Made by a program: the position numbers and the translations under genes. From Gemmobacter aquatilis (GTDB taxonomy: Bacteria > Pseudomonadota > Alphaproteobacteria > Rhodobacterales > Rhodobacteraceae), in NCBI RefSeq assembly GCF_900110025.1, contig NZ_FOCE01000009.1:91196-155195 (forward strand): DNA of 64,000 nucleotides, written 5' to 3'. Positions 39,938-48,088 of this stretch are shown here, one piece after another (the stretch's first letter is position 1; the number at the start of each line of letters is the position of its first letter). The notes below the pieces were generated by a model. The model saw only the letters and a program-made list of their open reading frames with translations, was not told where the DNA came from and did not search any database.

Positions 39938-40759
39938 ATGCTGCCTTTCGCCTTGAACCACATGACAACGCCGCGGCTGGACTGGCAGGCCTTTGTCGAT
40001 CTGGCCGCCCGTCTGGGCTGTGTGGGGGTGGAGTTTCGCAACGATCTGCCGGGCGCGCTGTTTCAGGGCGCCGATCCGGCAGAGGTCGGCGCGGCGGTCC
40101 GGGCACGCGGGCTGCGCTTTCTGGCGCTGGCCGAGGTGAAGATGTTCAACGACTGGTCCGACGCCAAACGCGCCGAGGCCGAGGCGCTGATGCAGATCGC
40201 CGTGGTCGCTGGGGCCGAGGCGGTCAGCCTGATCCCGCGCAATGACGGTGTGGCGACGGATCGCGCCGAAAGCCGCGCCGTCACCGAAACTGCGCTGCGG
40301 GAAATCCTGCCGATGCTGCGCCACTACGGCCTGAAGGCGATGGTCGAGCCGCTGGGCTTCGAGGTCTGCTCGCTGCGCTACAAGGATATTCTGGCCGAGG
40401 CCATCGCGGCAGTCGGCGGCGAAGGCACCTACTGGATGGTGCATGACACCTTCCACCACCACCTCGCCGGGGGCGGGCCGCTGTTCCCGGAACTGACGGG
40501 CATCGTTCATGTCTCGGGCGTGGTCGATCCTGCGGTGGCGGTGGTCGACATGCGTGACCCGCATCGCGTTCTGGTCGATGCGCAGGACCGGCTGGGCAAT
40601 GTGGCGCAGATCGCCGCACTGCGCGGCGCCGGTTACACCGGCCCGATCAGCTTTGAACCCTTCGCGCCGCAGGTTCATGCGCTGCAAGACGCTTTCGCCC
40701 CGCTGCAAGCCTCGATGGGGTTCATCGACGCGGGCGTGGCACAACTGCGCGCCGCCTGA
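39938..40759 (+). CDS. TIM-barrel isomerase/epimerase-like protein (IolE/MocC-like)
   Basis: This 273-residue xylose-isomerase-like TIM barrel begins MLPFALNHMTTPRLDWQAFVDLAARLGCVGVEFR. It keeps metal-site residues in MVEPLGFEV, MVHDTFHHHLAG, HVSGVVD and ISFEPF. Proteins of this type (IolE dehydratase, MocC, hydroxypyruvate isomerase) accompany inositol and rhizopine operons. The exact reaction is unknown. The 97-bp upstream gap contains AT-rich sequence with GAAT-ATCA-ATTC, a possible operator. It precedes the ABC transporter genes. Confidence 0.75.
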   Translation: MLPFALNHMTTPRLDWQAFVDLAARLGCVGVEFRNDLPGALFQGADPAEVGAAVRARGLRFLALAEVKMFNDWSDAKRAEAEALMQIAVVAGAEAVSLIPRNDGVATDRAESRAVTETALREILPMLRHYGLKAMVEPLGFEVCSLRYKDILAEAIAAVGGEGTYWMVHDTFHHHLAGGGPLFPELTGIVHVSGVVDPAVAVVDMRDPHRVLVDAQDRLGNVAQIAALRGAGYTGPISFEPFAPQVHALQDAFAPLQASMGFIDAGVAQLRAA

Positions 40760-40846
40760 GGCGCCAGACAGAGACAGCCGCCTCGGGGAGGGGCGGTCCG
40801 GTTGGGACGGAACGGGTGCGCCGGACACCCTAGTGGAGGAACGAGA

Positions 40847-41788
40847 ATGAAAAAGACCCTGATGATGGCGAGCTTCGCTTCGCTGATGGCGACCACCGCA
40901 ATGGCCGAGAATATCGGCGTGTCGATGGCACTGTTCGACGACAACTTCCTGACCGTGCTGCGCAACGGCATGACCGAATATGCCGGTACGCTGGACGGCG
41001 TGACCCTTCAGGTCGAAGATGCGGGCAATGATGTGGCCAAGCAGCTTGACCAGATCAACAACTTCATCGCCTCGGGCGTCAGCGCCATCGTGGTGAACCC
41101 GGTCGATACCTCGGCCACACAGGCCATGTCCGATGCCGCCGCCGCCGCAGGCATCCCGCTGGTCTATGTGAACCGCGAGCCGATCAACGTCGCCACCCTG
41201 CCCGACAATCAGGCCTTCGTCGCGTCGAACGAGGCCGATTCCGGTACGCTGGAAACGCAAGAGGTCTGCCGCATCCTGAAAGAAGCAGGCAAGACCGAGG
41301 CGAATATCTATGTCATCATGGGCGAACTGTCGAACCAGGCCGCCGTGATGCGCACCAAGGACATCCATGACGTGATTGCCACGCCGGACTGTTCGTTCAT
41401 GAAGATCATCGACGAACAGACCTCGAACTGGCAGCGCGATCAGGCGCAGACCCTGATGACCAACTGGCTGTCCACCGGCACCGCCTTCGATGCCGTGATC
41501 GCCAACAATGACGAAAGCGCCATCGGCGCCATCCAGGCGATGAAAGCCTCGGGCGTTGATATGGCCTCGGTCGTGGTGGGCGGTGTGGATGCCACGCAAG
41601 ACGCGCTGGCGGCCATGGCGGCAGGCGATCTGGATGTGACGGTGTTCCAGGATGCCGCCGGTCAAGGCAAGGGCTCGATCGACGCAGCGCTGAAACTGGC
41701 GCGGGGCGAGGCGGTGGACCAGAAGGTCTATATCCCGTTCCAGCTCGTCACCCCGGCCAACATGGCAGAGTTCCAGACCAAGAACTGA
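40847..41788 (+). CDS. Sugar/inositol ABC transporter periplasmic binding protein
   Basis: This 313-residue protein has the signal peptide MKKTLMMASFASLMATTAMA and then ENIGVSMALFDDNFLTVLRNGM, the start of a type I periplasmic binding fold. SGVSAIVVNPVDTSATQAM and GGVDATQDALAAMAAGDLDVTVFQDA match ribose-, inositol- and rhizopine-binding (MocB/IbpA) proteins. The ATG at 40847 follows GGAGGAACGAGA. With the permease and ATPase it forms a complete importer. Inositol or a derivative is inferred from the dehydrogenase at the end of the operon. Confidence 0.9.
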   Translation: MKKTLMMASFASLMATTAMAENIGVSMALFDDNFLTVLRNGMTEYAGTLDGVTLQVEDAGNDVAKQLDQINNFIASGVSAIVVNPVDTSATQAMSDAAAAAGIPLVYVNREPINVATLPDNQAFVASNEADSGTLETQEVCRILKEAGKTEANIYVIMGELSNQAAVMRTKDIHDVIATPDCSFMKIIDEQTSNWQRDQAQTLMTNWLSTGTAFDAVIANNDESAIGAIQAMKASGVDMASVVVGGVDATQDALAAMAAGDLDVTVFQDAAGQGKGSIDAALKLARGEAVDQKVYIPFQLVTPANMAEFQTKN

Positions 41789-41905
41789 GCGCCACGCGCA
41801 GCCACACAGGGGGGCGGCCAGCGCCGCCTCCCTTTCGCTTGAAGCGCCCGCAGCGCATGCGGGCGCGCCTGAGACCATCGACCTGACCAAGGGGAGGGGA
41901 AGGAC

Positions 41906-42922
41906 ATGACGGGGATTACCGCCGCCGGCCTGACGGGCGCATCCGCCCATCGCAAACGCCCGGCTGAACTGAACGTGCTGCTGGGCCTGATCGCCATCAT
42001 CGCAGTCTTTGAACTTCTGGGCTGGCTGCTGGTCGGCCAAAGCTTCCTGCTGAACAAGCAGCGGCTGATGATCATCATCCTGCAGGTGTCCATTGTCGGC
42101 ATCATCTCGGTCGGGGTGACGCAGGTCATCATCACCGGCGGGATAGATCTGTCCTCCGGCTCGGTCGTGGGCGCCACGGCCATGATCGCCATGAGCTTCG
42201 CCCAGGCCTCCACCGGCCCGGCGCCGGTCTATGCCGGACTGACCGACCTGCCGGTGCTGGTGCCGGTGGCGGTGGGGCTGGGCATGGGGGCGCTGGCGGG
42301 CGTGGTGAACGGCTCGCTCATCGCCTATACCAAGATCCCGCCCTTCATCGCCACGCTGGGCATGATGGTGGCGGCACGCGGCATCTCCAAATGGTATACC
42401 AACGGCAAGCCGGTCTCGTTCCCGACCGACAGCTATGCGATGATCGGCAAGGGCATCATGCCTGTGGTGATCTTCGCGCTGATCGCCCTGCTGTTCCATC
42501 TGGCGCTGAAATACACGCTCTACGGCAAGCACACCTATGCCATCGGCTCGAACACCGAGGCGGCGCGGATTTCCGGCATCAAGGTCGAACGCCATATCGT
42601 GCTGGTCTATGCCATCGCGGGTCTGCTGGCCGGTCTGGCCGCCATCGTCGTGTCGTCCAAGAACCTGACGGCGCAGGCGGGCATGGGGATGATGTATGAA
42701 CTCGACGCCATCGCCATGGCCGTGATCGGCGGCGTGTCGCTGTCCGGCGGGCGCGGCTCCATCATCGGCACGGTGCTGGGGGCGCTGATCTTCGGGGTGA
42801 TCATCTCGGGGTTCACCTTCCTGCGCATCGACGCCTACTATCAGGAAATGATCAAGGGTGTGATCATCGTGGTGGCCGTGGTCGCCGACGTGGCCCGCCA
42901 GCGCAAGCGCAGCCGGTCGTGA
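41906..42922 (+). CDS. Sugar/inositol ABC transporter permease
   Basis: This 338-residue permease of the RbsC/IatP class has about nine to ten helices. The family motif ITGGIDLSSGSVVGATAM and the EAA-like region SNTEAARISGIKVERHIVLVYAIAGLLAGLAAIV are visible. It uses GVVNGSLIAYTKIPPFIATLGMM, typical of sugar permeases. It lies between the binding protein and ATPase genes, with 13 bp to the latter. Confidence 0.92.
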   Translation: MTGITAAGLTGASAHRKRPAELNVLLGLIAIIAVFELLGWLLVGQSFLLNKQRLMIIILQVSIVGIISVGVTQVIITGGIDLSSGSVVGATAMIAMSFAQASTGPAPVYAGLTDLPVLVPVAVGLGMGALAGVVNGSLIAYTKIPPFIATLGMMVAARGISKWYTNGKPVSFPTDSYAMIGKGIMPVVIFALIALLFHLALKYTLYGKHTYAIGSNTEAARISGIKVERHIVLVYAIAGLLAGLAAIVVSSKNLTAQAGMGMMYELDAIAMAVIGGVSLSGGRGSIIGTVLGALIFGVIISGFTFLRIDAYYQEMIKGVIIVVAVVADVARQRKRSRS

Positions 42923-42935
42923 GGGAGGGGAAACC

Positions 42936-43703
42936 ATGAGCGACATCATTCTCGAAACCCGGGGCCTGACAAAGCGTTACGGTGGTGTTCACGCCCTGAC
43001 CGATGCCAATTTCGTGCTGCGCAAGGGCGAACATATCGCCGTGGTGGGCGATAACGGCGCGGGCAAATCGACCTTCGTCCGCCAGATCACCGCCGTGGAA
43101 CAGCGCAGCGCCGGGCAGGTGTTCTTCGACGGGCAGGAGGTGAACTTCACCGGCCCGCTGGAGGCGCGCGAATCCGGCATCGAAACCGTGTTCCAGAACC
43201 TCGCCCTCGCCGATGACCTCGACGTGCCCTCCAACCTCTATCTCGGGCGCGAGATCATCAAGTTTCCGCTCGGGCCGTTTTCCATCCTCGACCGCAAGGC
43301 GATGCGCGAACGCACCCTGCGCGCACTGGAAGCGACGGCGGTGAAAATCCCCAATGTGGACAACACCATCCGCAACATGAGCGGCGGCCAGCGCCAATGC
43401 GTGGCCATCGCCCGCGCGGCGGCCTTCGCCTCCAAGCTCATCATCATGGATGAACCCACGGCGGCGCTGGGCGTGCAGGAAACCGCGCAGGTGGAAAACA
43501 TCATCCGCGGCCTGAAAGACCGGGGCGTGCCGCTGATCCTGATCAGCCACAACCTGCGGCAGGTCTTCGATCTGATGGACCGCATCGTGGTGTTCCGCCG
43601 GGGCCGCATCGTGGCCAGCCTGCACAAGGACGAAACCGACGGCAACGACATCGTGTCCTATATCACCGGGGTCAAGGGTGGCTCTGACGCCTCTTATGCC
43701 TGA
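42936..43703 (+). CDS. Sugar/inositol ABC transporter ATPase (single-domain)
   Basis: This 255-residue ATPase has Walker A VVGDNGAGKSTFVRQI, signature MSGGQRQCVAIARAAAF and Walker B IIMDEPTAALG. Most ribose-type importers use a double-length ATPase of about 500 residues. This one is single-domain like FrcA of the fructose importer of rhizobia, and presumably dimerises. It follows the permease by 13 bp. Confidence 0.92.
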   Translation: MSDIILETRGLTKRYGGVHALTDANFVLRKGEHIAVVGDNGAGKSTFVRQITAVEQRSAGQVFFDGQEVNFTGPLEARESGIETVFQNLALADDLDVPSNLYLGREIIKFPLGPFSILDRKAMRERTLRALEATAVKIPNVDNTIRNMSGGQRQCVAIARAAAFASKLIIMDEPTAALGVQETAQVENIIRGLKDRGVPLILISHNLRQVFDLMDRIVVFRRGRIVASLHKDETDGNDIVSYITGVKGGSDASYA

Positions 43704-43818
43704 TCCTGCGGCCTCGGTTGTGGGGATGACCGGGGCCGTGGTGGATTTCGATCAAAACGTCTCCGGGGCCCACCCGGAGTGACCAACCGGCCCGCAGGGC
43801 CAACCTTGTGAGGACAAG

Positions 43819-44820
43819 ATGACTGTCAAATTCGGGCTTCTGGGCGCAGGCCGCATCGGCAAGGTCCATGCCAAGGCGATCACCGGCGATGCGCAGGCGC
43901 AACTGGTGGCGGTGGCCGATGCCTTTCCCGCCGCCGCGCAGGCGATTGCCGCGCAATATGGCTGCGACATCCGCTCCATCGAGGCGATTGAAACCGCCAC
44001 CGACATCGACGCCGTGGTGATCTGCACCCCGACCGACACCCATGCCGACCTGATCGAACGCTTCGTGAAGGCGGGCAAGGCGGTGTTCTGCGAAAAGCCC
44101 ATCGACCTGTCGCTGGCGCGGGTGAAATCCTGTCTCGACGTGGTGCGCGCCCACAAAGGCACGCTGATGGTGGGCTTCAACCGCCGCTTCGATCCGCATT
44201 TCAAGGCGGTGCGGGCCGAGATCGACAAGGGCACCATCGGGGACGTGGAAATGGTGGTGATCGTGTCGCGCGATCCCGGCGCGCCGCCGATCGACTATAT
44301 CGGCCGGTCCGGCGGCATCTTCCGCGACATGACGATCCATGATTTCGACATGGCGCGCTTCCTCTTGGGCGAAGAGGTGACCGAGGTTGCCGCCACCGCC
44401 GCCGTGCTGGTCGATCCGGCCATCGGCGCCGCAGGCGATTTCGACTCGGTTCAGGTCATGCTGAAAACCGCCTCGGGCAAGCAGGCGATGATCTCCAACT
44501 CGCGCCGCGCCACCTATGGCTACGACCAGCGGATCGAGATTCACGGCTCGCTGGGCGCCGTCAGCGCGGAAAACCAGCGCCCGGTCTCCATCGAGGTGGC
44601 CAGTGCCGCAGGCTATACCCGCCCGCCGCTGCACGACTTCTTCATGACCCGCTATACCGAGGCCTATGCCGCCGAAATCGCCAGTTTCATCGCGGCGCTG
44701 TCGGGCAAGGGCACGGCGTCACCCTCGGGCGAAGATGGCCTGATCGCGCTGGCCTTGGCCGATGCGGCGGTGAAATCGGTCGCCGAAAAGCGCACCGTTC
44801 TGCTCAGCGAGATCCTGTAA
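43819..44820 (+). CDS. iolG: Inositol 2-dehydrogenase-like Gfo/Idh/MocA oxidoreductase
   Basis: This 333-residue NAD(P)-dependent dehydrogenase begins MTVKFGLLGAGRIGKVHAKA. The catalytic lysine is in VFCEKPIDLSL (about residue 97), and the Asp and His of RDMTIHDFDMARFL (about 172-176) complete the active site. The pattern fits inositol 2-dehydrogenase, oxidising myo-inositol to 2-keto-myo-inositol at the first step of inositol use. A MocA-like role on methylated or amino-inositols is equally possible given the neighbours. It is last in the operon and preceded by GAGGACAAG. Confidence 0.87.
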   Translation: MTVKFGLLGAGRIGKVHAKAITGDAQAQLVAVADAFPAAAQAIAAQYGCDIRSIEAIETATDIDAVVICTPTDTHADLIERFVKAGKAVFCEKPIDLSLARVKSCLDVVRAHKGTLMVGFNRRFDPHFKAVRAEIDKGTIGDVEMVVIVSRDPGAPPIDYIGRSGGIFRDMTIHDFDMARFLLGEEVTEVAATAAVLVDPAIGAAGDFDSVQVMLKTASGKQAMISNSRRATYGYDQRIEIHGSLGAVSAENQRPVSIEVASAAGYTRPPLHDFFMTRYTEAYAAEIASFIAALSGKGTASPSGEDGLIALALADAAVKSVAEKRTVLLSEIL

Positions 44821-44874
44821 CGGGCCACAGGTCTCGCATCCCGCAGGGGGCCGCCTCCCCGGCCTCCTGCGGTT

Positions 44875-45507
44875 TCAGTTGCTGACAAACAGGTAATTCT
44901 CGGTCTGCGTCCCGGCATTGCGCACCGTCACATCGACAAAGCCGCTGTCCGGCAGCACCACCTCGCACAGCGGCAACCCGGCGCTTTGGCACAGCACCGC
45001 CTCGCCCGCCCGCGCCACCAGCGCAAGCCCGCCCGGCCCGGCCCCGATCACCCCCAAATCCAGCCGCGCCCCGCCATCGGCGGCAAGGCGGAAGGTCTGG
45101 CTTTGCCCGGCGGCCAGTTGCGCGGCGGTGGCCTTCACCGTGGCCTTGGGCAGCACCGCCGTCGTGGTCTCCGATACCGTCAGCAGATAGGCCAGCGTCT
45201 CGTCCGCCTGCACGGCGGCAGCGGCCTCGGTCATCATCTGCGTGCCATCCAGCGGCGCCCGCGCGGCGGCAGCCTCCTTGCTGGCTTTCCCCTCGATCTT
45301 GCTGTCGCGCTCGACGATCTGCACCACCACCCCCGCAACGATCCGCGCCCCGGCGATCTGCGCCAGCCCGTCGCGCGTGGCCTGCCCCTGATGAAACAGC
45401 GCATGGCCCAGCACCAGCGCCCGCACGGGGCTGGCTGCATCAGGCACAACAGGTTCGGCAGCAGCGGGCAGGGCGGCAAGGCAAAGAACGGCAGGCAAAA
45501 GGCGCAT
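44875..45507 (-). CDS. Exported protein of unknown function
   Basis: This 210-residue protein has the signal peptide MRLLPAVLCLAALPAAAEP. The mature part is Ala/Thr-rich, with a helical region (LVLGHALFHQGQATRDGLAQIAG), two stretches of beta character and two cysteines near the C-terminus (VLCQSAGLPLCEVVL) that could form a disulfide. It ends ENYLFVSN. It is probably periplasmic. It is convergent with the iolG-like gene and divergent from argE. No family is recognised. Confidence 0.75.
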   Translation of the reverse strand: MRLLPAVLCLAALPAAAEPVVPDAASPVRALVLGHALFHQGQATRDGLAQIAGARIVAGVVVQIVERDSKIEGKASKEAAAARAPLDGTQMMTEAAAAVQADETLAYLLTVSETTTAVLPKATVKATAAQLAAGQSQTFRLAADGGARLDLGVIGAGPGGLALVARAGEAVLCQSAGLPLCEVVLPDSGFVDVTVRNAGTQTENYLFVSN

Positions 45508-45614
45508 CGGAACCCCGGTTCGAGTGTCGCGCCATGCTGGCCGAACCCCACGGCAAAGGAAAGCCCGAAGCGCCGCTTTGGCGGAACGCCCTTCCGTTCG
45601 CGGAGGAGTGCGCT

Positions 45615-46799
45615 ATGCCTTGGCAAAGGCGGCACGGAGCAGAGGGCAGGATGCGCGGGATTTTTGAAACACTCATGGCCTTCGATACGGTCAGCGCCAA
45701 ACCCAACATGGCGCTGATGGCATATGTCCGCGATCTGCTGGCCGATGCGGGCATCACCGCGCACCTGATCCCCGATGCCACAGGGCAGAAGGCCAATCTC
45801 TTTGCCACCACCGGCCCGCAGGGGGTGGGCGGTGTGATGCTGTCCGGCCATACCGATGTCGTGCCGGTCGAAGGGCAGGCCTGGACCAAACCCCCCTTCG
45901 CGCTGACCGAGGCGGACGGGCGCTTTTACGGGCGCGGTGCCGCCGACATGAAGGGTTTCTGCGCGCTGGCCATCGACGCGATGCTGAAGGCATCGACGCG
46001 CGATCTGAAAGTGCCGCTGCATCTGGCGCTGTCCTATGACGAGGAAATCGGCTGCATGGGCGTGCGCTCGCTGGTCGATCTGCTGGCGCTGGCCCCGGTG
46101 AAGCCGCGCTTCTGCATCGTGGGCGAGCCGACGGGGATGCAGGTCGCCACCGGCCACAAGGGCAAGGTCGCCCTGCGCGCCACCTGCACCGGGCGCGAGG
46201 GCCATTCGGCGCTGGCCCCGCTTGCGCTGAACGCGCTGCATCTGGCGGCGGATTTCCTGAACGCGGTCAGGGCCTTGCAGGCAAGGGTGGCGGAAAGCGG
46301 CCACCGCGATGGCGATTATGACGTGCCCTATAGCACGATCCATGTCGGCAAGATGGCGGGCGGCGTGCAGGTGAACATCGTGCCCAACACCGCCACGCTG
46401 GATTTCGAAATCCGGTCGCTGGCCGAAGATGACCCCGAAACCCTGATCGCCGATCTGCGCGCCGCGGCCGAAACCATCGTGGCCCCGCTGCGCGCCACCT
46501 TCCCCGAGGCGGAAATCCGGGTGGAGCGGCTGTGGGATTACCCCGGCCTCGGCACGCCATCGGATGCCGCCGTGGTGAATTTCGTCAAGGGCCTGACCGG
46601 GGCGAATGGCACGATCAAGGTGGCTTTCGGCACCGAAGGCGGGCTGTTCGCGCAACACCTTGGCATCCCCACGGTGATCTGCGGCCCCGGCAGCATGGCG
46701 CAGGGCCACAAGCCGGACGAATTCGTGACGGTGGAACAGATGGCCCGCGGCGCCGCGATGCTGGATGCGCTGCTGGCGCGCTGCGAAGCGGGGTTCTGA
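45615..46799 (+). CDS. argE: Acetylornithine deacetylase (M20 family)
   Basis: This 394-residue zinc amidohydrolase removes acetyl from N-acetylornithine in arginine synthesis. Metal and catalytic motifs are VMLSGHTDVVPVEGQ, FYGRGAADMKGFCALA, SYDEEIGCMG (general base Glu) and VGEPTG. The dimerisation domain follows (GREGHSALAPLALNAL), and the late His is in GPGSMAQGHKPDEF. Several in-frame ATGs exist. The one at 45615 has GGAGGAG at good spacing and gives the usual length. ArgE-like proteins with other N-acyl substrates cannot be excluded. Confidence 0.9.
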   Translation: MPWQRRHGAEGRMRGIFETLMAFDTVSAKPNMALMAYVRDLLADAGITAHLIPDATGQKANLFATTGPQGVGGVMLSGHTDVVPVEGQAWTKPPFALTEADGRFYGRGAADMKGFCALAIDAMLKASTRDLKVPLHLALSYDEEIGCMGVRSLVDLLALAPVKPRFCIVGEPTGMQVATGHKGKVALRATCTGREGHSALAPLALNALHLAADFLNAVRALQARVAESGHRDGDYDVPYSTIHVGKMAGGVQVNIVPNTATLDFEIRSLAEDDPETLIADLRAAAETIVAPLRATFPEAEIRVERLWDYPGLGTPSDAAVVNFVKGLTGANGTIKVAFGTEGGLFAQHLGIPTVICGPGSMAQGHKPDEFVTVEQMARGAAMLDALLARCEAGF

Positions 46800-46800
46800 G

Positions 46801-46944
46801 GCGGAGACCGCGAGGGGGGCGCTGCCCCCCGCCTGCGACGGTCCGGCCTGATCCTTGCGGATCACGCGTTCGGGCCTGACGTGCTTCCACCGGAAGCCCG
46901 TCCGGGCGGCCCTCACCCCCCGGAGTATTTTTGCCAGGATGAAA
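46801..46944. repeat. Intergenic repeat region between argE and mnmH
   Basis: The gap holds a short hairpin (GGGGGGC-GCT-GCCCCCC, about 46814-46828) and then CCCCCGGAGTATTTTTGCCA at 46917-46936, continuing GGATGAAA. This is a copy of the dispersed element also found at 2880, 48063 and, inverted and diverged, 50284. The hairpin plus element recurs in the same order at 2848-2903. Confidence 0.5.
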
Positions 46945-46982
46945 AGGGTTTCGGGTCGGCGCGCGACTGGGTAGAACGGCAC

Positions 46983-48029
46983 ATGGCCATCACACTCACC
47001 TCCCTCACCCAGATCTTCGACCTCGGCTTCGATACGATCATCGACGTGCGATCCCCCGACGAATGGGCCGAAGATCGCATCCCCGGCGCCATCAACCTGC
47101 CGGTGCTGGACAATGCCGAACGCGCGATTGTCGGCACGATCTACAAGCAGGACAGCCCGTTCAAAGCGCGCAAGGTCGGCGGGGCGCTGGTGGCCAAGAA
47201 CGCCGCCGCCCATCTGCAAGGCCCACTGGCCGACAAGGACGGCGGCTGGAAGCCCTTGGTCTATTGCTGGCGCGGCGGCCAACGCTCGGGGTCGTTCACC
47301 ACGATCCTGCAAAGCGTCGGCTGGCGGGCCGATGTGGTGGCGGGCGGCTACAAGGCGTGGCGCAAGCTGGTGGTGGATCAGGTCTATGACCGGCCGGTCG
47401 CCAGCCCGGTCGTGGTGCTGGATGGCAATACCGGATCGGCCAAGACCGAACTTCTGGCGCTGCTGGCGGCGCAGGGCGTGCAGGTGATCGATCTGGAAGG
47501 GCTGGCCCGGCATCGCGGATCGCTGTTCGGCGCCATGCCGGGTGGGCAGCCGTCGCAAAAGGCGTTCGAGGGCGCGCTGGCCCTGGCGCTGGCGCAGCTT
47601 GATCCGGCGCGGCCCGTGGTGGTAGAGGCCGAAAGCTCCAAGGTCGGCAATTGTCGCCTGCCCGCGCCGCTGTGGAAGGCGATGGTCGCCGCCTCACGGA
47701 TCGAGGTGGTGGCGCCGCTGGCCGAACGCGCCCGCTATCTGACCCGCGCCTATGCCGATCTGGTGGCCGATCCGGCGCGGCTGATGCAGGTGGTGGGCCT
47801 GCTGCGCCCCGCCCATCCGGCCGAGCTGATCGCCGACTGGCTGGCCATGGCCGAGACCGGGCAGTTTGAAGCGCTGGCCGAAGGGTTGATGGCCCAGCAT
47901 TACGACCCGCGCTATGCCAAGCACCGCGCCCGCATGGCGGCGCCGGTGGTCTCGCTGTCGGTGGACAGCCTCGCGCCCGAGGCGCTGCCGGGCATCGCCG
48001 CCGCACTGGCCAAGCGCCTGCCGGGCTGA
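46983..48029 (+). CDS. mnmH: tRNA 2-selenouridine synthase (MnmH/SelU/YbbB)
   Basis: This 348-residue protein has an N-terminal rhodanese domain with the active-site Cys in LVYCWRGGQRSGSF (about residue 96) and a C-terminal P-loop domain (VVLDGNTGSAKTELLALLA, about residues 141-159). It geranylates and then replaces sulfur by selenium at wobble 2-thiouridine of tRNA-Glu, -Gln and -Lys, using selenophosphate. selD lies convergently next to it. The frame opens earlier, but the ATG at 46983 (MAITLTSLTQIFDLGFD) fits the family. Confidence 0.93.
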   Translation: MAITLTSLTQIFDLGFDTIIDVRSPDEWAEDRIPGAINLPVLDNAERAIVGTIYKQDSPFKARKVGGALVAKNAAAHLQGPLADKDGGWKPLVYCWRGGQRSGSFTTILQSVGWRADVVAGGYKAWRKLVVDQVYDRPVASPVVVLDGNTGSAKTELLALLAAQGVQVIDLEGLARHRGSLFGAMPGGQPSQKAFEGALALALAQLDPARPVVVEAESSKVGNCRLPAPLWKAMVAASRIEVVAPLAERARYLTRAYADLVADPARLMQVVGLLRPAHPAELIADWLAMAETGQFEALAEGLMAQHYDPRYAKHRARMAAPVVSLSVDSLAPEALPGIAAALAKRLPG

Positions 48030-48061
48030 GCGGGTGCCGGGCTGAACGGGCGGACGCCTCC

Positions 48062-48088
48062 GGCGGGAGTATTTTTGCCAGGATGAAA
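48062..48088. repeat. Dispersed GGAGTATTTTTGCCAGGATGAAA element
   Basis: A clean copy of the element lies between the convergent mnmH and selD genes and overlaps no coding sequence. It is nearly identical to the copy 1.1 kb upstream, before mnmH. Confidence 0.55.
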
